This document shows positions 33,256-42,442 of a stretch of 64,000 bases of DNA, in pieces. How positions within the stretch are numbered: the first letter of the stretch is position 1; each line of letters opens with the position of its first letter. The notes under the pieces were generated by a model, which worked only from the letters and a program-made list of their open reading frames with translations, had not been told where the DNA came from and searched no databases. This DNA is from Palauibacter sp022826685. Its GTDB lineage: Bacteria; Gemmatimonadota; Gemmatimonadetes; Palauibacterales; Palauibacteraceae. The DNA lies in NCBI RefSeq assembly GCF_965221685.1, contig NZ_OZ244907.1. One strand, 5' to 3'. The translations under genes and the position numbers were made by a program.

Positions 33256-34239
33256 ATGATCCGGACGGACCTCACTTCCGACGCCGCACGCACCCGGGCC
33301 CGACGGGGCCTGGTCCTGATTGCCTGCGCGATCGTCCTTTCGGCCGCGATCTCCGTCGTCGAGCTCATCGTCCGCGCGACGCTCGAGGGCCCGCGAATCA
33401 CGGCGCTGGCCCATTCGGCGGAGGGGCTCGGGCCGGGTTCCGCGGTCTGGGTGGCGGGGAGGTCGGTGGGGCGCGTGCTGTCGGTCTCCTTCCAGCCCCC
33501 CGAAGAGAGCGACCGCGATGGGCCGTTCGAGAGCCATGTCATCATCGACGCCGTCATCGACCGGGTCGCCGAGCCCATCCTGCGGGCGGATGCCACCGCC
33601 GATGTCCGGCCGTCGGATCTGGTCGCGCCCGTGGTCCTCTCCGTGAACCCGGGTTCAGGCTCCGCGCCCCCCTGGAATTACGCGGACACCCTGCGCGCTT
33701 CCGGTCCGCCGATCGATCCGGAGACGGTCATGGCGCTGTCGGATTCGCTGCTACAGGCCGTGCGCACGCTCGAAGTCGACGCCTCCGAGGCGCGGGACGT
33801 GCTCGGTTCGGATCAAGGCTCGCTCGCCCGCTTTCGCGAGGATCCGGGCACGCTCGCCGGACTGCAAGGCAGTCTCGAGTCGCTGGCGGAACTGCTCCAG
33901 AGAGACCTTCAGCGCTCCTCTCTCGTCGGGCTCGCGACGGACACGCTGGTGAGCGCGGCCGCGCGACGGGTGCAGGGACGGCTCGCGACCTGGGAGGCCG
34001 CCCCCCAAATGGCGAGCGCCGTTCAGAATCTCGAAGCCACGCTCGAGGCGCTGGACGCGGCGATGTCGCGACTCTCGGCGATCACCGAGCGGCTGCACCG
34101 CGGTGAGGGGACCGCGGGCCGGGCGCTGATGGATGAGGAAATCCGACGCCAACTCGCCGCCCTCCGCACCGCGGCCGCCGGGCTGGCGGAAGATCTCGGC
34201 TACAACCCGTCGCGCTGGCTGCGCGTCCGCGTCTTCTAG
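33256..34239 (+). CDS. MlaD/MCE family protein
   Basis: The 327-residue protein has one N-terminal membrane segment (about 19-38, RGLVLIACAIVLSAAISVVE), then an MCE domain (GPRITALAHSAEGLGPGSAV, WVAGRSVGRVLSVSFQPP) and a long helical C-terminus that may form a coiled coil or pore (about 170-310). MCE proteins shuttle phospholipids between membranes and usually work with an ABC transporter such as MlaFE. No partner genes adjoin it here. It starts at ATG 33256, about 150 bases from the divergent ssb. Confidence 0.8.
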   Translation: MIRTDLTSDAARTRARRGLVLIACAIVLSAAISVVELIVRATLEGPRITALAHSAEGLGPGSAVWVAGRSVGRVLSVSFQPPEESDRDGPFESHVIIDAVIDRVAEPILRADATADVRPSDLVAPVVLSVNPGSGSAPPWNYADTLRASGPPIDPETVMALSDSLLQAVRTLEVDASEARDVLGSDQGSLARFREDPGTLAGLQGSLESLAELLQRDLQRSSLVGLATDTLVSAAARRVQGRLATWEAAPQMASAVQNLEATLEALDAAMSRLSAITERLHRGEGTAGRALMDEEIRRQLAALRTAAAGLAEDLGYNPSRWLRVRVF

Positions 34240-34254
34240 CCGTCCGTAGCCCTC

Positions 34255-34608
34255 CTAGATCCTCCGCTTCGGCAGGCCGCCGTGGACGGCGAACTTGAGC
34301 AGTTCCGTCTTCCTGCCGCGCTTTCGGCGAATCCCGATGATGACATGGTCGACGACCTGGTCGCGGTCCTCGATGGAAACCGCCACATCGACGGACCCAT
34401 CCGCAGCCGTGATCCGCGTCCGCACGGATCGGCCGGGTTCCGCGTCCGCCGTGCGCGCCGGATTGCGGCACAGCGTGCGGGAGGAGCGGCGCCCGCCGGG
34501 CACCGGCCGCGACAACTTCAACAGACGGAACCAGTCGGGCTGATAGCTTATCCGCCAGAGATTGCCGAGCTGGTCGAGTCCCCTTCCTTCGCGATTGTGT
34601 CTGGCCAT
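34255..34608 (-). CDS. Small conserved hypothetical protein
   Basis: The 117-residue basic protein has no recognised family. It begins MARHNREGRGLDQLGNLWRI and ends in a compact block (VDHVIIGIRRKRGRKTELLK). The codon structure and internal coherence favour a real gene; a longer ORF to 34725 runs back into the rho promoter region and is rejected. It converges on the MlaD gene and is divergent from rho. No signal peptide or membrane segment is present, so it is probably cytoplasmic; the many Arg and Lys residues might allow nucleic-acid binding, which is speculative. Confidence 0.55.
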   Translation of the reverse strand: MARHNREGRGLDQLGNLWRISYQPDWFRLLKLSRPVPGGRRSSRTLCRNPARTADAEPGRSVRTRITAADGSVDVAVSIEDRDQVVDHVIIGIRRKRGRKTELLKFAVHGGLPKRRI

Positions 34609-34650
34609 CCGGCGCTCGAGGGTCGCAGTTATCGTTGAGGCGCGGTCGCC

Positions 34651-34679
34651 TTGACCGTGCCCGGCGGCACCATTATGGT
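34651..34679 (+). promoter_or_regulatory. Sigma-70-type promoter for rho
   Basis: TTGACC (34651-34656) and TATGGT (34674-34679) are separated by 17 bases and match the -35 and -10 consensus well for such GC-rich DNA. The leader to the rho ATG is about 105 bases, long enough for the attenuation known for rho genes. Confidence 0.55.
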
Positions 34680-34793
34680 CGGTGGGTCCACCTCGGACCA
34701 CATCCCCCGGCCGCAAGCAGGACACCTCACGAACCGATCATGCCGCACGCGGCATGGCTGCAGCCCGGCTCACTCTCTTCCGGAGGAAGGCGA

Positions 34794-36043
34794 TGGACAT
34801 CGCCGAACTCAAGTCGAAGTCGATCGGCGAACTTCATGACATGGCCGAAGAACTCGACATTCACAACTTTTCGGGCCTTCGAAAACAGGACCTGATCTTT
34901 CGAATCGAGCAGAATCTCCTCGATTCCGACATCGTCCTCCGGGGCGAGGGCGTCCTCGAGATTCTGCCGGAAGGTTACGGCTTTCTGAGGAGCCAGGACT
35001 GGAACTACCTGTACGGCCCGGACGACATCTACGTCTCCCCATCGCAGATCAAGCGCTTCGACATGCGGACGGGGGACACGATCCAGGGCCGCGTGCGGCC
35101 GCCGAAGGAGGGAGAGCGCTACCTCGCCCTGCTGAAGGTGGAGACGCTGAACGGCGTGGACCCGGACAAGGCGAAACACCGGATCGCGTTCGACAACCTC
35201 CGGCCGCGCTATCCGGAGGAACGGCTCGTCCTCGAGCAGGAAGACGGCGACGTGTCGATGCGGATTCTCGACCTCATCGCGCCGATCGGTAAGGGGCAGC
35301 GCAGCCTCATCGTTTCGCCGCCAAAGGCCGGGAAGACGATCCTGCTGCAGAAGATCGCGAACGCGATCGTCGAGAACCAGCCGGACGCGAAGGTGATCGT
35401 ACTCCTCATCGACGAGCGGCCCGAAGAGGTCACGGACATGGAGGAGAACGTTCCGGCCGAGATCATCTCATCCACCTTCGATGAACCCGCGGACCGCCAC
35501 ACGCAGGTGGCGGAGATGGTGATCGAGAAGGCGAAGCGGCTCGTCGAATACCAGCACGATGTCGTGGTCCTCCTCGACTCGATCACGCGCCTCGCGCGGG
35601 CCTACAACACGACGGTCCCCCACTCGGGCAAGATCCTCTCCGGCGGCGTGGATGCGAACGCGCTCCACAGGCCCAAGCGCTTCTTCGGCGCGGCGCGGAA
35701 CATCGAAGAGGGCGGCAGCCTCACGATCATCGCGACGGCCCTGATCGAGACGGGCAGCCGGATGGACGAGGTCATCTTCGAGGAGTTCAAGGGCACGGGG
35801 AACAGCGAGGTTCTCCTGGACCGCCAGATCTCCGACAAGCGGATCTACCCCGCGATCGACCTCAACCGCTCGAGCACGCGCAAGGAGGAACTCCTCCTGA
35901 ACGAGGTCGAACTCAACCGGATGTACCTGCTGCGGAACTTCCTCTCCGACATGCCGCCGGCCGAGGCGATTCAGTTCATGATCGAGCGGCTGCAGCGCAC
36001 GGAAACGAACCAGGAGTTCCTCGACTCGATGGCCGGCGGATAG
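34794..36043 (+). CDS. rho: Transcription termination factor Rho
   Basis: The 416-residue protein has the Rho N-terminal helix bundle (MDIAELKSKSIGELHDMAEE), the cold-shock-like RNA-binding domain (ILPEGYGFLRSQDWNYLYGP, DDIYVSPSQIKRFDMRTGD) and the ATPase: Walker A PPKAGKTILLQ, LLIDERPEEVTDM, Walker B VVLLDSITRLARAYN and TALIETGSRMDEVIFEEFKG. It is a hexameric RNA helicase that ends transcription. ATG 34794 has GGAGGAAGG 4 bases upstream. Its presence fits the scarcity of T-tailed terminators seen here. It has no large N-terminal insert. Confidence 0.98.
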
Positions 36044-36079
36044 CCGACCTCACGGCTCGCTCGCGCCGACTCACGGCGC
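36042..36079. terminator. Two adjacent hairpins after rho
   Basis: AGCCG (36042-36046) pairs with CGGCT (36053-36057), and GCGCCG (36063-36068) pairs with CGGCGC (36074-36079) around a five-base loop. The pair sits between the convergent ends of rho and the VPS10-type gene. There is no T-run. Confidence 0.35.
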
Positions 36080-38893
36080 CTGCAGCCAGCGGTCTTCCAG
36101 CACCTCCAGGAGCGCCGAGCGCGTGGCGTCCCCCACCGTCAGCGTCACGCGGTACATGCCCGGGGACACGGGCGGCCCGGCCCCGCCCTGATTCTGGAGG
36201 CCCGGGTTCATGCGCAGATCCCAGGCGACGCGGTTCAGGCCCGGCCGGCCGGTCCCCTCGAGGTCGCGCACGACTCTCCCCGTGGCGAGTTCCGAGACCT
36301 CGATCGACACGTCGGCCGGAGCGCCCAGGTAGTACTGGATCATCGTACCGGCGGGGGCGCTCTCGCCCGTCCAGTTCTTGTCGCCGGTGAGGGAGCGGCG
36401 CCGCTGGATGTCGTTCTTCCAGAGGACGGCTGGACGCGGGTCGAAGAGGTGTGCGTCGCTCGCCTGGATGCTGTCGGTCATCGCCTGGAGGGCCGTGACG
36501 TCGTCGAGCACGTAGATGCTGCGGCCGTGTGTCGCGAGCACGAGGTCGTTCTCGCGGGGGTGGACGAGCACGTCGTCGATGCGGACCACGGGCAGGTCCG
36601 GCATGAAATCGTGCCACGTGCCGCCCTCATCGAGCGAGACGTGGAAGCCGAACTCCGTGCCGACATAGAGTAGACGGGGATTCCGGGGGTCCTGGCGGAC
36701 CGTGTTCACGTTTCCGAACGAGGGCAGATTCGACGTGATGTCCTCCCACGTCGCGCCGTAGTCGCGGGTCACGTACACGTAGGGGCGCAGGTCGTCGTTC
36801 TTGTGCCCGTCGATCGAGACGTACGCGGTCGCCGCGTCCACGTGCGAGGCTTCCACCCGGGACACGTAGTGCCGCGTCGTACCGCCGGGGAGATTCCGGC
36901 TCACCTCGGTCCAGGTCGCCCCGCCGTCGCGGCTCACCTGGATGTTCCCGTCGTCGGTCCCGGCCCAGAGAACGCCCGGGACGATGGGCGACTCGGCGAT
37001 GGACGTCATGCTGCCCCACATCGAGACGCCGTCGTTGCGCGACAGGGTGCACTCCGTCCCGCGCTCGAACTGGTTGCAGCGCGGGATGCTGTTGGCCACC
37101 CCCATCAGGACCTCGGCGTCCCGATTGATGTCCTTCGAGAGGTCCGGGCTCATCGTCCACGTCTCTCCCCGGTCGCGCGACGTGAAGAAGCGGTTGCCGC
37201 CCGCATGCAGCGTGCGCGGGTTGTGCGGGGAGAGGAGGAAAGGCGTATTCCAGTTCCACCGGATCCCGGTGTCCGGCGACGGGGCGGGGGCGATGTTCGT
37301 GTCCGCCGGATCGTCCTCATCCGGAGCCTGGGGGGTGATGGGGCGCGTGACGCCCTCCCGCAGATCCACGCGCCGCAGACGCCCGTTCTGCGATTCGACG
37401 AACACGATCGCCGGGTCCGTCGGGTCCACCTGCGTGTAGAACCCGTCCCCGCCGCCGACCCGATACCAGTCCTCCGAGAGAATCGGCCCCGAGCGCACGG
37501 AACTCGGCCCGCACCAGCTTCCGTTGTCCTGAAGGCCCGTACACACGTAGTAGGGGCGCCGCATGTCCACGGAGGCGTGATAGGGCTGCCCGACGGCCCA
37601 CGGCCGCAGCGCCTCCCAGGTCTCGCCCTGATCCCAGCTGACATCGACCGACCCGTCGTTGCCGATCACGAGGTGATCGTGGTCGGCCGGATTGATCCAG
37701 ACGGCGTGCTGATCGACGTGACCGTACCCGCTCAGCACCTCCCAGGTGCGGCCGCCGTCGCGCGACTTCGACACCCGCTGATCCACGGTATAGACGAGAT
37801 CCGGATCCTCGGGGGAGACGCGGATCTGGCTGAAGTACATGGGGCGTCCGTTCTCGTTGCTCCGGAACTCCCACGTGCGGCCCTTGTCCGCCGAGCGCCA
37901 GACCCCGGACCATTGCGGGTCGGGAGGGAGGGAATCGACTCTCGCGAGCCGGCGCCATTCGTCCTGCTCCTCCTCGGAGAGCGGCGCCTCCCGGTCCGCG
38001 GCGACTTCGATCTGGGCGTAGACGACGTCGGGATCGGCGGGCGTCATGGCGAGCGCGATGCGCCCCAGCGTGCCGGCGGGCAGCCCGCCTCCCTCGACGG
38101 GCGACCAGCTCTCTCCGCCGTCCCCGGACCGCCAGATTCCGCTTCCCGGCCCTCCGCCGACGAAACAGCACACGTTGCGTCGACGCTGATAGGTGGAGGC
38201 GAACAGGACGTCGGGATTCGACGGGTCCATGACGAGATCCGTCGCGCCGGTGTCGTCATCCACCGCGAGCACGTGGCGCCAGCTCTCTCCTCCGTCGCTG
38301 GACTTGAAGACGCCGCGCTCGGCGTTCGGGCCGAAGAGATGGCCGACCGCGGCCACCCACACGACATCCGGATTCGTCGGGTGGACGAGGACGCGCGCGA
38401 TGCTCTGCGTCTCCCGGAGTCCCATGTGCGCGAACGTGGCGCCGCCGTCGGTGCTCTTGTAGACCCCGTAACCGAACGACGAGCTTTGTCGGTTGTTCGC
38501 CTCCCCCGTGCCCACGTAGAGGACTTCCGGATCGGAGGGCGCGAGGGCGAGGGCGCCGATGGAGTGCGTCTCGTGGCTGTCGAAGATCGATTCGAAGGTC
38601 GTCCCGTTGTTCGTCGTCTTCCACAGACCGCCGGTCGCGAAGCCGACGTAGAAGATCCGCGTGTCCTCGGGGTGGACCGCGAGGTCGTCGACGCGACCGC
38701 CCTGCTCCGTCGGTCCGATGGACCGCCACCGGAACCCCTGGAGCAGCGGGTGCCCGGGGGCGTTGATGACGGCCTCCGCGTCTTCATCCCGCGCTCCGTC
38801 CTGGGCATGGGCGGGCGCTGACGGCGCAAGTACGGCCGCAAGGAGCGCGAGTACGATCGTCGGGGGGGCGCAGGTGCGCGATGCGTATGGCAT
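36071..38893 (-). CDS. Secreted VPS10/sortilin-type repeat protein
   Basis: The 940-residue protein has a signal peptide (IVLALLAAVLAPSAPAHAQ) and at least ten sortilin/BNR-like repeats of the form GLWKTTNNGTTFESIFD, GVYKSTDGGATFAHMGL, GVFKSSDGGESWRHVLAV and VSKSRDGGRTWEVLSGYG. They form a ten-bladed-type propeller in the first 700 residues. The last part has a Fn3-like region (STLTGDKNW region, then RVAWDLRMNPGLQNQGG) typical of the family. It is exported and its ligand is unknown. ATG 38893 gives the signal peptide. Confidence 0.92.
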   Translation of the reverse strand: MPYASRTCAPPTIVLALLAAVLAPSAPAHAQDGARDEDAEAVINAPGHPLLQGFRWRSIGPTEQGGRVDDLAVHPEDTRIFYVGFATGGLWKTTNNGTTFESIFDSHETHSIGALALAPSDPEVLYVGTGEANNRQSSSFGYGVYKSTDGGATFAHMGLRETQSIARVLVHPTNPDVVWVAAVGHLFGPNAERGVFKSSDGGESWRHVLAVDDDTGATDLVMDPSNPDVLFASTYQRRRNVCCFVGGGPGSGIWRSGDGGESWSPVEGGGLPAGTLGRIALAMTPADPDVVYAQIEVAADREAPLSEEEQDEWRRLARVDSLPPDPQWSGVWRSADKGRTWEFRSNENGRPMYFSQIRVSPEDPDLVYTVDQRVSKSRDGGRTWEVLSGYGHVDQHAVWINPADHDHLVIGNDGSVDVSWDQGETWEALRPWAVGQPYHASVDMRRPYYVCTGLQDNGSWCGPSSVRSGPILSEDWYRVGGGDGFYTQVDPTDPAIVFVESQNGRLRRVDLREGVTRPITPQAPDEDDPADTNIAPAPSPDTGIRWNWNTPFLLSPHNPRTLHAGGNRFFTSRDRGETWTMSPDLSKDINRDAEVLMGVANSIPRCNQFERGTECTLSRNDGVSMWGSMTSIAESPIVPGVLWAGTDDGNIQVSRDGGATWTEVSRNLPGGTTRHYVSRVEASHVDAATAYVSIDGHKNDDLRPYVYVTRDYGATWEDITSNLPSFGNVNTVRQDPRNPRLLYVGTEFGFHVSLDEGGTWHDFMPDLPVVRIDDVLVHPRENDLVLATHGRSIYVLDDVTALQAMTDSIQASDAHLFDPRPAVLWKNDIQRRRSLTGDKNWTGESAPAGTMIQYYLGAPADVSIEVSELATGRVVRDLEGTGRPGLNRVAWDLRMNPGLQNQGGAGPPVSPGMYRVTLTVGDATRSALLEVLEDRWLQAP

Positions 38894-39058
38894 GGAGCCT
38901 TCTCTCGGTGCGGATCGGGGTGACAGTCCGGCATTATCCGACCGGCGGTCGGAGTCTGTCAAAGCCGGAACCGCGCGGGGGATCCGCGAGGCGGGCGGCG
39001 ACTTGCCCGCGAGACCGTTGAAAAGCATGCTGCGGAGTACCGCACGACTGGAGGGTCC

Positions 39059-39304
39059 ATGCCGATATACGAGTACCGGTGCCGCGAGTGCTCACACGAG
39101 TTCGAACTCCTCGTGAGGGGGTCGATGACGCCCGCGTGCGCTTCATGCGGGAGTGCGGAGCTGGACCGACTCATCTCCCTCCCACGCGTCCACTCCGATG
39201 CCCGCAGGGAACGGTCGCTCGCGGCGGCGAAGAAGCGCGACGCGAAGCTCGGAAGTGAACGCACGCGAGCGCAGCGGGAGTACGAACTGGCCCATAACGA
39301 CTGA
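39059..39304 (+). CDS. FmdB-type zinc ribbon protein
   Basis: The 81-residue protein starts MPIYEYRCRECSHEFELLVR and has a second CASCGS pair, giving four Cys for one zinc ion. This is the FmdB/CxxC_CXXC_SSSS family, a putative regulatory domain of unproven function. The C-terminal half is basic and helical. GGAGG lies just before ATG 39059. It stands alone between the divergent VPS10-type gene and the next hypothetical gene. Confidence 0.9.
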   Translation: MPIYEYRCRECSHEFELLVRGSMTPACASCGSAELDRLISLPRVHSDARRERSLAAAKKRDAKLGSERTRAQREYELAHND

Positions 39305-39386
39305 TCCCCGCGGGCGGACGCCCCGGGACATGTGAATGTGGCGGATCCGTGAGATGGACGCGCGGGGCGAGGACGGAGAGGATGGG

Positions 39387-39782
39387 ATGACGGAGACCTA
39401 CGCGCAGGCGCTGGCCGAGCACGGGATCGAGGACGTACAACGCCTCTACCGGCCACTCCTTCGGCGGTTGAAGGCCCGCGATGCGGGAGCCTACGAGCGT
39501 GCCGTCGCACGCTACCGGTCGGAGGTGGAAGGCGTGGCGGGGGGCGGAGAGGCGCTGGCGGCGTGGCTTTCCTATGGGGCGTGGCTCGCTTCCCGCCTGG
39601 AGCCCGGGAGCCTCTTCACGATTTCGGAGGAAGGACTCGCGGCGCGCGCGCCGGACCCGTTCCCCACGGGTCCCATGCTGATCCATCTGCCCGATGCGGC
39701 GAACCGCAAGGGCTTCTTGATCGCCATGCCCGCGGCACCTTCCGAAGCGCAGCGCGCGACGGCCGACCTGCTGTGTGAGTAG
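39387..39782 (+). CDS. Hypothetical protein
   Basis: The 131-residue soluble protein is not recognised. It is helical (TYAQALAEHGIEDVQRLYRP, EALAAWLSYGAWLASRLEPG) with a beta-type C-terminus containing GPMLIHLPDAANRKGFLIAM. ATG 39387 is preferred because GGAGAGG precedes it; ATG 39336 adds 17 residues. It lies 77 bases upstream of the GyrA-type gene and may be cotranscribed with it. Confidence 0.55.
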   Translation: MTETYAQALAEHGIEDVQRLYRPLLRRLKARDAGAYERAVARYRSEVEGVAGGGEALAAWLSYGAWLASRLEPGSLFTISEEGLAARAPDPFPTGPMLIHLPDAANRKGFLIAMPAAPSEAQRATADLLCE

Positions 39783-39859
39783 CACCGGGATCCCGCCGGC
39801 CGGGGCCGGCGCGGGATGATGATGACGAGGATGATTGAGGCGGAAGAGGAGGCACGGCA

Positions 39860-42355
39860 GTGACGCAAGGCACCCTGCAGCACGAACGCATCGAACGCCG
39901 CGCGCTCGAGCAGGAGATGCGCGAGTCGTTCATCGACTACTCCATGAGCGTCATCGTGCAGCGCGCGCTCCCCGATGCCCGCGACGGTCTGAAGCCCGTT
40001 CATCGCCGAATCCTGTACGCGATGCTGGAGGAGGGGATGCGCCCCTCGCGCCCGCACAAGAAGAGCGCGACGGTCGTGGGCGACGTGCTGGGCCGGTATC
40101 ACCCGCACGGGGATGGCGCGGTGTACGACACCATCGTCCGCATGGTCCAGGATTTCTCGCTGCGCTATCCGCTCATCGACGGCCAGGGGAACTTCGGTTC
40201 GATCGATGGCGATTCGGCCGCCGCCTACCGCTACACCGAAGTGCGGATGACGCCGGTCGCGATGGACCTCCTCGCCGACATCGAGCGCGACACCGTCGAC
40301 ACTCGGCCCAACTTCGACGGGCGCCTTACCGAACCGGTGGTTCTGCCGTGCCGACTGCCGCACCTCCTGCTGAACGGCAGCGACGGGATCGCGGTCGGCA
40401 TGGCGACGAAGATCCCGCCGCACAACGCCGGAGAGCTCCTCGCCACGGTCGACCACCTCGTCGCGAACCCGCATTGCGACAGCGACGAATTGCTCGCCCG
40501 CCTGCCCGGGCCGGACTTCCCGACGGGCGGGTACATCCGGGGCCGGGCCGGCATCGAGTCCGCCTACCGAACCGGGCGCGGACGACTCGACATGCGCGCC
40601 AGAGTCCACCTGGAGGAAGGCCGGTTCGGGAAGAGTTCGCTGATCGTGACGGAACTTCCCTACCAGGTGAACAAGACGCGCGTCATCGAGCAGATCACGA
40701 AGCTCGTGCGCGCCGGGCGGGCGGACGCGATCACCGACCTGCGCGACGAGTCGGACCGAGACGGAATCCGGCTCGTGATCGAGCTCAAGCGCGACGCGAA
40801 GCCGAAGAAGGTGCTCGCGATCCTGTTCAAGAAGACGCAGCTCCGCTACACGTTCGGCGTGATCATGCTCGCGCTCGTCGATGGCAAGCCCGAGGAGCTG
40901 GACCTGAGAACGGTCCTCGGTACGTGGATCGACCATCGCCTCTCCGTGATCCGCCGCGGCGCGGCGCACGACCTCGCACGCGCACGGGACCGCGCCCACG
41001 TCGTCGAGGGGCTGCGGACGGCGCTCGACGAGATCGACCGCGTCATCGACATCATCCGCGGCTCGAAGACGCCGGCAGACGCACGGAAGGCACTCCTCGC
41101 GGCGTTCAGCCTCACGGAGCGGCAGGCGGACGCGATCCTTGCGATGCGGCTCGTCCGGCTGACGGGTCTGGAGCGGGACAGGTTGGCGGAGGAACTGCAG
41201 GCGCTGCGGGAGGAGATCACGCGTCTGACCGCGCTCGTGGAGGACGACGCGACCCGGCGGGGATTCCTGCGCGACGAGATCCGGGAACTCGCAGGACGCT
41301 ACAACGACCCCAGACGGACGGAGATTCTCGACGATGACGCGGAGTTCCGGCTGTCGAAGGGTGGCGGGGGAGAGGCGCAGCTGGTGCTGGTGAGCCGCGG
41401 CGGCTACGTGAAGGCGCAGCCGGCCGCGACCGGCGGGGGGATGGCAGGCGCCGAAGTGCTGTCCACCCGCGAAGGCGACTTCGCGCGCCACGCATTCCTG
41501 ACGCGGGGAGCGCATACGCTCCTCGCGATCACCGCCCGCGGCAACGCGCACGCGCTGCCCGTCTCCGCGCTGCCGAGGGGCACGCGGAGTTCCCGGGGCC
41601 GCCACGTGGAAGAGTTCATCGACCTCGAGCTGGGAGACGAGATCGTCGCGCTGCTCGCAGCCGAGACCTTCGCCGATGACCGGTTTCTCGTGATCGCCAC
41701 AAGACGGGGTCACGTGAAGCGCTCGGCGCTGTCGGAGTACGCGAACGCCCGGAGCGCAGGGATCATCGGTGCCGGAATCGCGCGCGGCGACGAGGTCGCG
41801 GCCGCGTTCGTCACCGACGGGAGCAGCGACCTCCTGTTCGCGACGCGGTCGGGCCAGGCGATCCGGTTCCCCGAGTCCGCCACCCGCGTGATGGGCCGCA
41901 CGGCGCGCGGCGTCAAAGCGATCGATCTCGCGCGGGACGATGTCGTGGTCGCCGCGGCGGCTCCGCGCGCGGATTCCGATCTGCTCGTGGCGACCGCCGC
42001 CGGGTACGGCAAGCGGATTCCGTTCACGGAATTCAAGGTCCAGGGGCGGGCGGGCAAGGGGTTCACCGTCCTCCCCGAGCGAGAGCGGACCGGCGGCCTC
42101 GTGGGATTCACCGAAGCGCACGACGCGGACGAGGTCGCGTGGGAACTGTCCGATGGCTCCGTGGAGGCGACGTCGGCGGCCAGCGTGATCCGTCGCTCGC
42201 CTCGCGAGGCCGGGCGCCCGGCCGTGCGATTGCCGGCGGGGGTTGCGGTCGAAGCGGTACACCCGATGCACTCGGGACGCCCTGCGCGCGCCGGATCTCC
42301 TCCCCGCGGCGAAACCGGCGAGGATTCGCAGGCCGAGTTCGAGTTCGAAGGTTGA
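39860..42355 (+). CDS. gyrA: Type IIA DNA topoisomerase subunit A (GyrA/ParC)
   Basis: The 831-residue protein has the GyrA start (QEMRESFIDYSMSVIVQRAL), HRRILYAMLEEGMRPSRPHK, the active-site AAYRYTEVRM (Tyr125) and YHPHGDGAVYD. Where E. coli GyrA has Ser83 there is Gly86; Asp90 matches Asp87. The C-terminal beta-pinwheel (from about 500) has repeated blades (LVLVSRGGYVKAQPAA, LLAITARGNAHALPVSAL), but the GyrA box QRRGGKG is replaced by ATGGGMAG near 520-530, so supercoiling activity is doubtful and it could be ParC. It cuts and passes DNA with a B subunit. GTG 39860 follows GAGGAGG. The B-subunit gene is 7 kb away on the other strand. Confidence 0.92.
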   Translation: MTQGTLQHERIERRALEQEMRESFIDYSMSVIVQRALPDARDGLKPVHRRILYAMLEEGMRPSRPHKKSATVVGDVLGRYHPHGDGAVYDTIVRMVQDFSLRYPLIDGQGNFGSIDGDSAAAYRYTEVRMTPVAMDLLADIERDTVDTRPNFDGRLTEPVVLPCRLPHLLLNGSDGIAVGMATKIPPHNAGELLATVDHLVANPHCDSDELLARLPGPDFPTGGYIRGRAGIESAYRTGRGRLDMRARVHLEEGRFGKSSLIVTELPYQVNKTRVIEQITKLVRAGRADAITDLRDESDRDGIRLVIELKRDAKPKKVLAILFKKTQLRYTFGVIMLALVDGKPEELDLRTVLGTWIDHRLSVIRRGAAHDLARARDRAHVVEGLRTALDEIDRVIDIIRGSKTPADARKALLAAFSLTERQADAILAMRLVRLTGLERDRLAEELQALREEITRLTALVEDDATRRGFLRDEIRELAGRYNDPRRTEILDDDAEFRLSKGGGGEAQLVLVSRGGYVKAQPAATGGGMAGAEVLSTREGDFARHAFLTRGAHTLLAITARGNAHALPVSALPRGTRSSRGRHVEEFIDLELGDEIVALLAAETFADDRFLVIATRRGHVKRSALSEYANARSAGIIGAGIARGDEVAAAFVTDGSSDLLFATRSGQAIRFPESATRVMGRTARGVKAIDLARDDVVVAAAAPRADSDLLVATAAGYGKRIPFTEFKVQGRAGKGFTVLPERERTGGLVGFTEAHDADEVAWELSDGSVEATSAASVIRRSPREAGRPAVRLPAGVAVEAVHPMHSGRPARAGSPPRGETGEDSQAEFEFEG

Positions 42356-42376
42356 CAGCGGTCTCCGGTGCTCGCA

Positions 42377-42404
42377 TGGCGAATTTCCGGGACACGACAC
42401 TAGC
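42377..42404 (+). promoter_or_regulatory. 28-bp motif, copy B, upstream of the 42443 gene
   Basis: The segment starts TGGCG, carries ATTTCCG and ends ACACTAGC. It shares 25 of 28 positions with 12784-12811 (minus strand). It is 38 bases before the ATG of the lipoprotein gene and in the same direction. Confidence 0.4.
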
Positions 42405-42442
42405 TTCCGGCTTCGCTTTTGGAGCCCGTCCGGAGAGGTCCC

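Noticed and set aside
34608..34725. Longer start for the 34255 protein
   Set aside because: The extension runs into the rho promoter and adds residues without any recognisable pattern.
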